Translations under genes and position numbers: made by a program
Notes under the pieces: generated by a model
What the model saw: only the letters and a program-made list of their open reading frames with translations
Told to the model about the DNA's origin: nothing
Databases searched by the model: none
Shown here: positions 16,539 through 25,364 of the stretch, piece by piece
Position numbering within the stretch: the first letter of the stretch is position 1
How the letters are laid out: each line of letters begins with the position of its first letter
Source: JABDGZ01 sp964487685
GTDB lineage: Bacteria; Omnitrophota; Gorgyraeia; Zapsychrales; Fredricksoniimonadaceae
NCBI GenBank assembly: GCA_964487685.1
Contig: CAZASA010000023.1
Location: 1 to 29,807, forward strand
Direction: 5' to 3'
Length of the DNA: 29,807 nt

Positions 16539-18375
16539 ACGCCACGGCGAAGATCGGGATGGATGCGCTGAATGCTTGGGCGTTTTCTTCAACGATAGCA
16601 AGCAATCGTTGATGGCAGTCTTCCAGTTCATTGAGCGTTTTAGTGCGGTATTCCACGGATTCTTCCATCATCTGCGGGAAAAGCTTGCGGTAATATTCGA
16701 TCCCCTCGAACAGATTATTCTTGAATTCCGTAAAATATTTGATCTTTTGTTCGGTCATCGTTTCAAGTGACTTGTTGATATCTTTTTTAAGATAATCCAG
16801 GTACATGCCCAATTCCTTGATGAACATGTTGGGGCGCGGAGTGTCGTTTAAAAGATTGATACGGCCATAAATATGGTCAGCCATTTCTTTTAAAGTGGCG
16901 ATCTTGGAAAAATAGGCAAGATTAGGCCCAGGGCAAACCGCGGTAAATCCAGGCACCTTTGTAGAAATACTGTTAATAGTTAAAGCCGCTTGGCCAAGGT
17001 CATGGCAGATACAGGCTTTGGTAACAACAGTTTCAAAACGCTTTTTGTATTCAATTTCATCTAAGTTCAGCGTCTCAAGTTGTTCGATCTTAAGCTTTTG
17101 ATATTGACGGCTGGCGGTGCAAATAGGTGTTTCGGTAAATTCAGTATTTGACACCAGGTGACCTTTGGGGCAGGCAGAACCCGGACGGCCGCGCATGACT
17201 TTAAGTTCCTTTTCAATATCGCTTAAGGATTCACGCAAGCTGTTAAAAGGCACGCCCAGCGGAGAAACATCACTTAAATATAAGTCCTTTTCACCGGCCT
17301 TGGCTAATTTGACCAGGGTGACAGGATCCACATTAGTGGCTTCGGGCACAAGCAAAAATGGTGTTGCCCAGCCGGTAGCATTTAAGCCATAGTGTATCCG
17401 TAAAAATTTGTCTTCATTATACGTTCCGATACCGCCCTGGGCTGTGACCCTGACTTCATGGGGTTGGGCAAAGGGGGCCTTGTCTTTGAGTTTCAAGGCT
17501 TCATTATAGATCTTATGTAATTCTTCGATCAATTGCTGGCGTTTGACGCGGAATTCTTCCAGGATAGGGCCCATTAAAAATCCATCGGTGGCAAAGGCAT
17601 GCCCGCCGCAATTCAAGCCTGATTCAATACGGTATTCAGAGATCCACAGGCCTTTTTTAGCAAAGAATTTTCCTTGCACGATGGAGGAACGGAAATCACT
17701 GACCTTAAGAACGATCTTTTTTTTGATATTACCCGCGGCATCAGCGTAAAAATCTTTGAATTGTTCGGCATAGGTGTATAAGCGGCGGTTAATACCGGCG
17801 GAGAATACTATGGCTGACTCTAAATTACTTTTGGCATAACCGCGCAGGGCAGAGAGCGCATCGGAAAATTCCGGGGGCAATAGCGCACCTTGGGCGTCGT
17901 AATTATTACGGTCAAGTTTGGTCATGATATTGACATTGATATCGCCTGGTTTGATCGATTCACGCAAATTCTTTTGCAGGTCTGCCTTTAATTTAGGATC
18001 AGGGCAAGCAAGCATATGCCGCCAAGCGGCTTTGAGCACAGAGTCCTCGGCAAGCATTTCAAAATACTTGGTGATCTCAGTGCCGGGCTCGAACGCAGAA
18101 CTTTTAAGTTCGGCAAACTGGCGCTGGACGATGCGATTGACTAAGTCCAAATACGCTGTTATGCGTCTGGCCCGGAAATCCTCATCATATTTGGTGATAG
18201 GAGCATAAGGTTCACCTTCTTTTTCGCAGTAAAACTTGCGCATATTCTCAATAAGGGTGTCATCCACCAAAGAGATAACAGAATGGATGCCATAACGCGC
18301 CACCTTAACAGGGGTGTCGATCGAAAAGGCAGTCCCCATAACCGGGATGTGAAAGGTGTGAATGTTTTTAGTCAT
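16537..18375 (-). CDS. conserved protein of unknown function, possible FMN TIM-barrel (NPD/FabK-like)
   Basis: This is a 612-residue cytoplasmic protein without a signal peptide or membrane segment. It opens with FHIPVMGTAFSIDTPVKVA, then a helical part of about 100 residues. Two blocks in the middle, ESGLNCGGHAFATDGFLMGP (about 255-275) and VTAQGGIGTYNEDKF followed by GWATPFLLVPEATN (about 310-345), resemble the GGH and phosphate-binding A-x-GGI...GT-x-FL...EA loops of nitronate monooxygenase and FabK. This is resemblance, not proof. Cysteines cluster in CPKGH, CICHD and CPGPN, so a metal site is possible. I recall similar hypothetical proteins in Bacteroidota, without a function. It is convergent with thiC and divergent from the giant gene. 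AGGA is 8 bases before its ATG. Confidence 0.75.
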   Translation of the reverse strand: MTKNIHTFHIPVMGTAFSIDTPVKVARYGIHSVISLVDDTLIENMRKFYCEKEGEPYAPITKYDEDFRARRITAYLDLVNRIVQRQFAELKSSAFEPGTEITKYFEMLAEDSVLKAAWRHMLACPDPKLKADLQKNLRESIKPGDINVNIMTKLDRNNYDAQGALLPPEFSDALSALRGYAKSNLESAIVFSAGINRRLYTYAEQFKDFYADAAGNIKKKIVLKVSDFRSSIVQGKFFAKKGLWISEYRIESGLNCGGHAFATDGFLMGPILEEFRVKRQQLIEELHKIYNEALKLKDKAPFAQPHEVRVTAQGGIGTYNEDKFLRIHYGLNATGWATPFLLVPEATNVDPVTLVKLAKAGEKDLYLSDVSPLGVPFNSLRESLSDIEKELKVMRGRPGSACPKGHLVSNTEFTETPICTASRQYQKLKIEQLETLNLDEIEYKKRFETVVTKACICHDLGQAALTINSISTKVPGFTAVCPGPNLAYFSKIATLKEMADHIYGRINLLNDTPRPNMFIKELGMYLDYLKKDINKSLETMTEQKIKYFTEFKNNLFEGIEYYRKLFPQMMEESVEYRTKTLNELEDCHQRLLAIVEENAQAFSASIPIFAVA

Positions 18376-18423
18376 TTGAAGTGTCCTAGGACCCCCATAA
18401 TTAAGAGGGTTTCTGATGCCTTA

Positions 18424-18451
18424 AGTATACGCTATACAGCCCAAATTGCAA
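18424..18451 (-). promoter_or_regulatory. promoter for the 16537-18375 gene
   Basis: On the minus strand, TTGCAA (18446-18451) and TATACT (18424-18429) are separated by 16 bases. The predicted transcript starts near 18417 and has a leader of about 42 bases. Confidence 0.5.
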
Positions 18452-18491
18452 ATTTTATATTTAAATCTAGAAATTAGGAAAGCGTTTGCCC

Positions 18492-18517
18492 AAAAAAGGC
18501 CCTTGGGGCTTGTTTTT
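18492..18517. terminator. hairpin with T-run on one side and A-run on the other, in the divergent gap
   Basis: AAGGCCC (18496-18502), loop TTG, GGGCTT (18506-18511), with GTTTTT after it and AAAAAA before it. It has the form of a short two-way terminator. No gene ends into it, so it would act as an insulator between the divergent genes at 18375 and 18549. The stem is only 6 pairs including one G-T. Confidence 0.35.
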
Positions 18518-18548
18518 GAGTCAATTATAGGGCACACTTAATATAGAT

Positions 18549-21500
18549 ATGTGTAGGCCCCCATTTTCTAAACATACGTGTTTGCGAAGCCTTTTTCTCA
18601 GGCCGTTCCTTTCTTTTATTATTATACTATCTTTTGTTTTAAGCAGCCTTGGCCCCATTCCTTGGGCAGAAGCTCAAGATTTTCTTTTACCTGCGCCAGG
18701 TGTCAGGGTTGGATTAAGCCCTGAATCTAATCCACCTATCCTAAAAGGCATCAAGGTCCATCCCGAAGACCCATTCAAATTTGAATTTATTTTGGACACC
18801 GGAGATTCCGGATCATCCGTAGAGACGCCATTTATGGCGTCTCATACATCGCTACAAAATGAATCTACAAAATTGATCAAATATTTCCTCGCCAGCCTCA
18901 CCATACCTGAAGGCGACCTGTGGGTAAATCTATCGCCTTATGAGAAGGACCGTATTATCCCAAAGAGTTTTGGTTTGACGGAAATGGGCCGTGATCTTTT
19001 GGCCGAAGATTATATGCTAAAACAGATCACCGCCAGCCTAATTTATCCTGAGGGGGAAATTGGTAAAAAGTTCTGGCAGCGTATTTACGAAGAGGCGGCT
19101 AAGAAATTCGGGACAACAAACATCCCTGTCAATACATTCAACAAAGTCTGGATCGTGCCAGAAAAAGCCGTAGTTTATGAAAATGCCCAGTCAGGTACTG
19201 CCTATGTGGTTGAGAGCAAATTAAAAGTCATGCTTGAGCAGGATTATTTATCCCTATCGCATAATGTCATTCCCGATACTTCCATTGTCATTCCCGCGGA
19301 AGCGGGAATCCATAACAAAAATAATATTAACGCCCTCGGCTCGAATATCGTCCGCGAAATCGTCCTTCCTGAACTAAACAAAGAAGTCAATGAGGGCAAG
19401 AATTTTTCCCAACTTCGGCAAGTCTACAACTCACTGATCCTCGCCGCCTGGTACAAAAAGAAGATCAAGGACAGCATCCTGGCGCAGGTGTATGCGAATA
19501 AAAATAAAGTAGCTGGTGTTAACGTTGATGACCCGAAAGAAACTCAAAGAATTTATCAGCAGTATTTACGGGCCTTTAAAAAGGGTGTTTACAATTACAT
19601 CAAAGAAGACCTTGATCCGATAACGCAAGAGACAGTGCCCAGGAAATATTTTTCCGGTGGGATGGCTTTTGGGGCAACTGAATTGCAGCCAAAACTTGAT
19701 ATAGAAAATGTCGGAAGCCCAGCTATGATGGCCGCTATTAAGAGTGGTTTTGACAAGATGGTGGTGGCGGTCAGGGTCAGCAAGCTAGGGAAATATATTC
19801 CTGCCAAGAAAGTTATAAAGCCCAAAATCACATCTGTTAATGAGCTTCTTGCCAGAAGAGATGAAAGGCCTGATATTTTAGATGTGGTTAATTTGATCAA
19901 AGAACAGGGCTTAACCCGTCAGCAAATCTTGGAAGCAGCGGCCCATGAAGGATATAACCCTGTTAACCAGGAGCAAGTCCAGACATTTGAAAAAATAATG
20001 GATGCCTTGCAGTTGTATTTGGACCGGTTTGTTGAAAATATCAAAAAAAGGTTACAGGAAAAACCGGGATTAAAGGTTTGGATTGCCGGGCGGGACGGAG
20101 AAATTTTATATGATGCGCTAAAGCTAAAATTGACATTGGAAAATATAGACACTTCTAGGGTCTATTTAATGCCTACCAATGATAATTTAGACAATGAATT
20201 AAGGAAATTTTCTCCCAATGAACAAAAGATATTTTTTCAACAATTCGGGGTGTCTGCCAATAATATCGATAATGCTGATTTCCTATTGTTGGATACAGGC
20301 TTTAACGGGAGCTTTAGGAGAAATATACAAGTACGTCTGCAACGTGCATATGATATTAAAACATACACGTCTAGATATAGTTCGTATATAGATAGATTTC
20401 AATCCTTTGCTGTCAGCGATGGAACCTTTACCACTAAAACTGGGAGGGAAAGAGTTGCTCATGAAGAAGAGTTAGATGTGCCGGGAAATAACGCAGAATT
20501 CAATTCTGAGCAATTTGGGGCTATCAGAAACTTTTATGATGCCCTTGGGCTGAGGTCTGACGGAGTTATTTATTCAAATCCATGGCATTTTGAGTGTGCA
20601 ACTGCCATGGAAGATATGCCTAAATTCCATGATAAATATGAAAAATTAATTCAAACAGGTTCAGCCTTAAAGGGCCTGGTTTTTACGGCCGTTCCAAGAT
20701 CGAGGAAAATGGAAGAATATGATACTGATCTTATCCCAAGTTTAAATAGTTTATCATCCAAAGTTTCACCGGTCGCGGCAATATTGTTGCAGTATCGCCT
20801 GGCCCAGAACATTTTGGCAAGCATGAAACCTACACCAAGCGTATCAGCTGGCACGCCGGTGGCAGCACCTGCGGGAGAGTTTGTTAATAGGAATGAAATT
20901 GAAATGAATGATTTTGCCAATATAGTAAGAGGTAAACTGCTTCTTCCGCCTTTGGATATTGATTATTATTTTAAATATGGAGAGAAGAAATATGGATTTG
21001 GGGTAACTTGGGCCAAGGCCCTTTATCGGTTGGGCCCAATTATTTTAGTCCCTCTTTGGGGGCATGATAGAGTAGGAGGCGCTGCTTTTTCAGCTGAAAC
21101 GGTTGGTTCACTAAAAGCTGAAAAGGAAGAAAGATTGGGAGATGTTTATCCGCCAAATAAAAAGAACATTCTTTTTATTCCTCCTTATTCAGCTGTTCCT
21201 GGGGTTCCTCTTAATGACCATACGGCAGCTGTAATATCATCGATGTTGGATAATATTGATCAGATCAGGGATTCGGTTGTCATAGACCAGGGGGCTGGTT
21301 CCGGAGTCCTTTCCCTGGTTGCCTTATCTTTAGGCGCTAAAAAAGCGATATTGGTCGAGAATAGTGAAAAACAAGTTGCGATCGCAAGGGCATTAATGGT
21401 GGCCAATGGGTACACAGAAGGTGTTCATTTTGATATTATCCAGGAAAATTTAACAGAAGAAGTCAAGGTGGTACAGTCTATAAAAGATAAAACAATACCC

Positions 21501-24182
21501 GGGGCTAAAATGATCGGATTGGTCAATATAGGGGCATGGCCGACTTATGGAAATGCCAATGCCAGTTCTTTGAAGGTCCTTTCAGCTTTAGGGGTTGATC
21601 TTTTGATCAACGGAGGTTTTTTATCGGAAGATTCTATTGAAGGTAACCATAAGACTGAATTAGAGAATTCAATCCGATTTTTAAACGGGAATAATTTTGA
21701 TGTACAGCAGTTTTCTTTTACGGGCAATAGGGATGATCAACACATCATATCGATCCTGGTCGCAAGATCAAAACAAAGCGACTCTACAAGGTCCAATATG
21801 GCCATGTTGAGCGAGGTTGAGATGGTGAGACATTTCGATGGAAAAACGATAACTGGTATAGACAAGGCGGGTCAAGAGACGGTTTATCAGCTGGAAGCTG
21901 AACGTAAGAGACCTCCTGACGCTCTACAAACAGGAAAGGAAAAAGTTTATATTAGTTTGCATCAAGGGAATATATTTTATCCGAATGTATTTCATTTTAA
22001 TATCGATCCCAACGTTGGCAATGAAGGCGGGGTCACCAGTGTTGTTATTGACCTGTTGCAAAACGGAGACCTCACAGGTCAGCATTTGGGCACGCAACTT
22101 TATCAATTGTTAAGTTCCGGTATGTTGCCTGACATGTCATTGCAGGAATTTATAAAAGAGGAAAATTCGCGCATGGGGATTGCGAATGGCTATATCGCAC
22201 GTGTGAAGAATAAAGAGAAATATGTCGTTACAAAAGATACAAATTTAAGAGTGGTTGATGTTGTGACGGACCCTAATAATCAAATATCGATGCAGACGGT
22301 TTTGGCAGGCACCTTGATGGGTAAAATCCTTATTTCGGCCGGACTTAAAGATTTGGTCATTGAGACTCTGGACAATGACGGCAGATTGGTTAGAGGAGCT
22401 GAAGCTTTATGGTGGGTGTTAAAGAATTCAACTTGGCTGATAAGAAAGGGTGTTAAGACCAGGATCTCTGACGCATTTTTCCTTAATGCCAGAAAACCGG
22501 GAAAATCACAATTAAGTGCGAAGGACCAAAAGACGGTGGACCGGTTTAATGCGATCCATGATGGAAGAAAAAAGAATGTTGAGATGGGCAGTGGTGATGG
22601 GATGTTCTTGTTGGGGCATCAGGATATGCGTACGGGCGAGGCGATCATAGGTTATGAGATCGACCCTGTTGCCGTCAAAGCCGGGATGAGCCTTTATCCT
22701 GACAGGTTTGGTCAAATCAATTTGGTCCAAGGTGATGCGGGCAATACCGGTCTGGATTCTAATTCGGTGGATAAGGTCATTATCAATATGCCTAATCCCA
22801 CGGAAGTTAACACTGTCATTCCGGTTTTTTTGAGGGAAGCCGGGAGGATCTTAAAATCCGGAGGAGAGGTTTTGATCACGATGCAGGCCCCTATACAGCA
22901 CGATCCCAGGCGGGATGATCCCAATTATCAGGCCATGGTCCTTCAAGCGCAAGGATCGATCAATTCAAGTTTCAGTAGCTTTGGTTTTGAAATCGCTGAG
23001 AACAACGGTCAACCGTTAGATAAGAATGCCTATCCCGAATCAACACACTTGGTTCATTATAAATACGTGGATCTTTTCCGGGCCCAAAAAACAGGAAAGG
23101 TAATAGGCCAAACGATTGCTTCTGAAACAAATGCGGCGATGAATGCCGTGCAAGTACATGCTGGTTTTGATATTGGCCCGAGGGAGTTTAGTATGGATGA
23201 TCTTTCAGCTCCCCGAGTTATTATGAAGTATGTTGATGAATGGCGGAGTCAAAAAAGCAGGTATACGGGCAATGACCTGGAAGATAAGGAATGGACACAA
23301 AAAGGCGATACCGTTATTGCCCTGTGGGAACATGGCAAGGGATTAAGGGGTATCGTGTCTCTGTCTAAAAGCAAAGGGATTCATGACGAAGATGTGTGGC
23401 TAATTAGAAGCGTTACAGCTTTTCCCGATGTGCTTAAACCTTTCCTTGAGAACGTAGCGTTTGCGTTACATGTCCAGACCCTGGATGCACCTAACTCAAG
23501 AAAGTACGAGTTTTTAAAGCAGCATGGTTTTGAAGATTTAGAACTCACAGAGCAGTTTGACCGGCCTGTCAATGAAAGAGCAGCCCCTCTACGAATGACG
23601 ATCAACTCCGCCCAACAAGCCCTTCATCCAAGTGATAGGGCGATGAAGGTTAAATTAGATGATAATGATATCCTGTCATTGCCTGAATTGGCCCGTCAAT
23701 TTGTTGTTAGGCATTTTGAAAAGGAACCTGATCATAAATCGTTATTTGCAAATGGAAATATAAGTGTTATTTTTGGTAGTCTTGTGAAAGAAGTTCTCTT
23801 GGGTAAACATCACTTAAGATCCGGGGATTCTCTGGGCGATTTTCTTCAAAGTTGGCGGCCTTTTGATCCTGAAGATCCGTTAAGAAAAGACATCATAGAC
23901 TTTCATGGGACCCTTAAAAACGAAAATTATGTGATGCTTTTAAGGGAATTCTTAGTTGGCATGGCCGCAGACCAGGCGATGGGCAGGGTAGTTAAAAGCA
24001 GTACCGGCGGTATTGATCTAAACGCGGTCAATAAACAATTGCAGGTGCAGAATGCCGGTGAAGGGATTAAATTCCATTTAGATCCCGCCCAACTGGCACT
24101 ATGGCAAGATGCCGCCGGCGTGACACCGGTGATCATCAGTGTAGAGCCCCTTAAAGATATTTCGTTATTTTTAGGTGTTTAA
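18549..24182 (+). CDS. giant exported multidomain protein with two SAM-methyltransferase-like cores (Omnitrophota type)
   Basis: The protein has 1877 residues. An N-terminal signal peptide (hydrophobic 19-36, LGPIPWAEAQ) is followed by LPAPGVRVGLS and LKGIKVHPEDPFKFEFI, then a helical N-module to about 350 that I recall from other Omnitrophota. Residues 500-600 contain KVWIAGRDGEILYDALKLK and ADFLLLDTGFNG, not firmly assigned. A Pro/Ala linker spans 760-777. Methyltransferase-like core 1 is at 908-985 (VVIDQGAGSGVLSL, acidic E937). Core 2 is at 1341-1450 (NVEMGSGDG, YEIDP, GDAGNT, INMPNP). Residues 1585-1675 look GNAT-like, weakly. The last 60 residues (GGIDLNAVNKQLQVQ to the end) match the family C-module. 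Residues 246-256 are encoded by a palindromic repeat. No ribosome site precedes the ATG; a weak CTTAAT at 18537-18542 would allow leaderless start. Secretion and substrate are not shown. Confidence 0.85.
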   Translation: MCRPPFSKHTCLRSLFLRPFLSFIIILSFVLSSLGPIPWAEAQDFLLPAPGVRVGLSPESNPPILKGIKVHPEDPFKFEFILDTGDSGSSVETPFMASHTSLQNESTKLIKYFLASLTIPEGDLWVNLSPYEKDRIIPKSFGLTEMGRDLLAEDYMLKQITASLIYPEGEIGKKFWQRIYEEAAKKFGTTNIPVNTFNKVWIVPEKAVVYENAQSGTAYVVESKLKVMLEQDYLSLSHNVIPDTSIVIPAEAGIHNKNNINALGSNIVREIVLPELNKEVNEGKNFSQLRQVYNSLILAAWYKKKIKDSILAQVYANKNKVAGVNVDDPKETQRIYQQYLRAFKKGVYNYIKEDLDPITQETVPRKYFSGGMAFGATELQPKLDIENVGSPAMMAAIKSGFDKMVVAVRVSKLGKYIPAKKVIKPKITSVNELLARRDERPDILDVVNLIKEQGLTRQQILEAAAHEGYNPVNQEQVQTFEKIMDALQLYLDRFVENIKKRLQEKPGLKVWIAGRDGEILYDALKLKLTLENIDTSRVYLMPTNDNLDNELRKFSPNEQKIFFQQFGVSANNIDNADFLLLDTGFNGSFRRNIQVRLQRAYDIKTYTSRYSSYIDRFQSFAVSDGTFTTKTGRERVAHEEELDVPGNNAEFNSEQFGAIRNFYDALGLRSDGVIYSNPWHFECATAMEDMPKFHDKYEKLIQTGSALKGLVFTAVPRSRKMEEYDTDLIPSLNSLSSKVSPVAAILLQYRLAQNILASMKPTPSVSAGTPVAAPAGEFVNRNEIEMNDFANIVRGKLLLPPLDIDYYFKYGEKKYGFGVTWAKALYRLGPIILVPLWGHDRVGGAAFSAETVGSLKAEKEERLGDVYPPNKKNILFIPPYSAVPGVPLNDHTAAVISSMLDNIDQIRDSVVIDQGAGSGVLSLVALSLGAKKAILVENSEKQVAIARALMVANGYTEGVHFDIIQENLTEEVKVVQSIKDKTIPGAKMIGLVNIGAWPTYGNANASSLKVLSALGVDLLINGGFLSEDSIEGNHKTELENSIRFLNGNNFDVQQFSFTGNRDDQHIISILVARSKQSDSTRSNMAMLSEVEMVRHFDGKTITGIDKAGQETVYQLEAERKRPPDALQTGKEKVYISLHQGNIFYPNVFHFNIDPNVGNEGGVTSVVIDLLQNGDLTGQHLGTQLYQLLSSGMLPDMSLQEFIKEENSRMGIANGYIARVKNKEKYVVTKDTNLRVVDVVTDPNNQISMQTVLAGTLMGKILISAGLKDLVIETLDNDGRLVRGAEALWWVLKNSTWLIRKGVKTRISDAFFLNARKPGKSQLSAKDQKTVDRFNAIHDGRKKNVEMGSGDGMFLLGHQDMRTGEAIIGYEIDPVAVKAGMSLYPDRFGQINLVQGDAGNTGLDSNSVDKVIINMPNPTEVNTVIPVFLREAGRILKSGGEVLITMQAPIQHDPRRDDPNYQAMVLQAQGSINSSFSSFGFEIAENNGQPLDKNAYPESTHLVHYKYVDLFRAQKTGKVIGQTIASETNAAMNAVQVHAGFDIGPREFSMDDLSAPRVIMKYVDEWRSQKSRYTGNDLEDKEWTQKGDTVIALWEHGKGLRGIVSLSKSKGIHDEDVWLIRSVTAFPDVLKPFLENVAFALHVQTLDAPNSRKYEFLKQHGFEDLELTEQFDRPVNERAAPLRMTINSAQQALHPSDRAMKVKLDDNDILSLPELARQFVVRHFEKEPDHKSLFANGNISVIFGSLVKEVLLGKHHLRSGDSLGDFLQSWRPFDPEDPLRKDIIDFHGTLKNENYVMLLREFLVGMAADQAMGRVVKSSTGGIDLNAVNKQLQVQNAGEGIKFHLDPAQLALWQDAAGVTPVIISVEPLKDISLFLGV
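19286..19312 (+). repeat. GNRA-loop palindromic repeat, copy 3, inside the giant gene
   Basis: The same stem ATTCCCGC / GCGGGAAT is present with loop GGAA instead of GAAA. The one changed base keeps the GNRA form and changes Lys to Glu in the encoded peptide (VIPAEAGIHN). An 11-base partial copy (TGTCATTCCCG) lies just upstream at 19265-19275. The reading frame is intact across both. Confidence 0.85.
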
Positions 24183-24216
24183 ATTGTCAACCAAAGATAA
24201 CAGAACTGTTGACAAT
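24183..24216 (+). promoter_or_regulatory. probable BirA operator upstream of bioB
   Basis: ATTGTCAAC (24183-24191) and GTTGACAAT (24208-24216) form a perfect 9-base inverted repeat. Written as TTGTCAACC-N14-TGTTGACAA it fits the known BirA site form TTGTAAACC-N14/15-GGTTTACAA. The right half covers the -35 hexamer of the bioB promoter, the right place for repression by biotinoyl-AMP-bound BirA. A birA gene is not in this window. Confidence 0.72.
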
Positions 24217-24237
24217 AGGGTCTTTTTTTGTGATATT
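24209..24237 (+). promoter_or_regulatory. bioB promoter, consensus -35 and extended -10
   Basis: TTGACA (24209-24214), a 17-base spacer ending TGT, and GATATT (24232-24237, 4 of 6). The predicted +1 is 24244, one base before the ATG at 24245, so the mRNA is probably leaderless. The longer in-frame ATG at 24209 lies inside the -35 region and is rejected as start. Confidence 0.62.
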
Positions 24238-24244
24238 AAGCCCT

Positions 24245-25336
24245 ATGGATCGATCATTTTATACATCTTTAGCCCGTCAAAGTTTAGAGGCCCAAGAATT
24301 GGATACGCCCGTCTGCATTCAAATCTTATCCGATCCTTCGTTGGAAATTTTACCTCTCTTGGATGCGGCCTTTCAAGTACGCAAAAACTATTTTGGCCAT
24401 GAAGTGCGCGTGCATATCCTGAACAATGCCCAAAACGGCCATTGCCCGGAAGATTGCCATTATTGCGCCCAGGCTAAATCATCCAAGGCGGATATTGAAG
24501 AATACGGCATTAAGTCCGACGATGAATTGCTTCAAGAGGCGCGTGCGGCTTACTCCAAAGGGGCTTCGTGCTATTGCATGGTTTTTGCCGGACGTGCGGC
24601 ATCTCAATCAAGGGTAGACCGTCTTAAACGTATATTATCCCAGATCAAATCTGAATTCCCGGGTAAAGAGATCTGTGTTTCTACCGGTTTTGTCACCAAC
24701 GAAGGAGCTGTGCAATTAAAGAAGGCCGGGCTTGATCGTTTGAACCATAACCTGAACACTTCTGAATCGTTTTATCCTAATATTTGTACGACACATACCT
24801 TTGCTGACCGGCTTAATACGTTATTGGCCGCCAAGAGCGCCGGTCTAAAAGTATGTTCCGGGATGATCGTGGGCATGGGGGAAAAATATGCAGATATTAT
24901 TGAAGTCGCTAAACGCCTGCGGGCGTTAAAAGCCGAATCTATTCCTGTAAATTTACTTTTGCCCATCGAAGGTAATGTCCTTTCACCGCAGGAATCAAAT
25001 TTATCGCCGGACCTGATCCTAAGGATCTTGTGTTTGTTTAGATTTTTAAATCCCACCGCAGAGATCAGGGTGGCAGCCGGGCGTGAATTACATCTGCGTT
25101 CAATGGAAGTAATGGCTCTTTATCCTGCAAATTCTATATTTTTACAAGGCTATTTAAATGCCAAAGGTTCTTCAAATACGCGTACCCTGCGCATGATCCA
25201 GGATGCGGGTTTCAAAATAAAATCCGAGATCGAACTGGATGAACTTTTAAAAGAATCTTCCCCTCAGGCGGATGAAATTACTGACGGGGGCAAAGCTTTG
25301 TTAAAAGGTTTAAAAGAATTACGCCCGGCTTTTTAG
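24245..25336 (+). CDS. bioB: biotin synthase
   Basis: The protein has 363 residues from the ATG at 24245. The radical-SAM cluster motif is Cys67-x3-Cys71-x2-Cys74 in CPEDCHYC. The second [2Fe-2S] site ligands are in the usual places: KEICVSTGF (Cys) and KVCSGMIVGMGE (Cys), with the Arg of AAGRE. LDRLNHNLNTSESFYPNI is the BioB signature. It inserts sulfur into dethiobiotin in the cytoplasm. No other bio gene is adjacent, so this is a single-gene transcript with its own operator. The Fe-S carrier encoded at 14322 could serve it. The last 40 residues form a charged tail slightly longer than in E. coli. A hairpin starts on its stop codon. Confidence 0.96.
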   Translation: MDRSFYTSLARQSLEAQELDTPVCIQILSDPSLEILPLLDAAFQVRKNYFGHEVRVHILNNAQNGHCPEDCHYCAQAKSSKADIEEYGIKSDDELLQEARAAYSKGASCYCMVFAGRAASQSRVDRLKRILSQIKSEFPGKEICVSTGFVTNEGAVQLKKAGLDRLNHNLNTSESFYPNICTTHTFADRLNTLLAAKSAGLKVCSGMIVGMGEKYADIIEVAKRLRALKAESIPVNLLLPIEGNVLSPQESNLSPDLILRILCLFRFLNPTAEIRVAAGRELHLRSMEVMALYPANSIFLQGYLNAKGSSNTRTLRMIQDAGFKIKSEIELDELLKESSPQADEITDGGKALLKGLKELRPAF

Positions 25337-25364
25337 GCAAGAAACTTTTCTTATTTTTCTTGCC
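25336..25364 (+). terminator. perfect 9-bp hairpin starting at the bioB stop codon
   Basis: GGCAAGAAA (25336-25344), an 11-base loop rich in T, and TTTCTTGCC (25356-25364). No T-run follows (AAAGAAG), so it is not a standard intrinsic terminator. It may protect the 3' end of the transcript or end it by another route. Its right arm overlaps the -35 of the next promoter. Confidence 0.4.

Noticed and set aside
24183..24230. Inverted repeat plus T-run as a standard terminator of the giant gene
   Set aside because: The loop is 16 bases and the T-run starts 4 to 6 bases after the stem, so the form is poor; BirA operator fits better, though a dual role is not excluded.
24209..24244. Longer bioB start at ATG 24209
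   Set aside because: It lies inside the -35 hexamer and operator half-site, and the added 12 residues do not resemble BioB N-termini.
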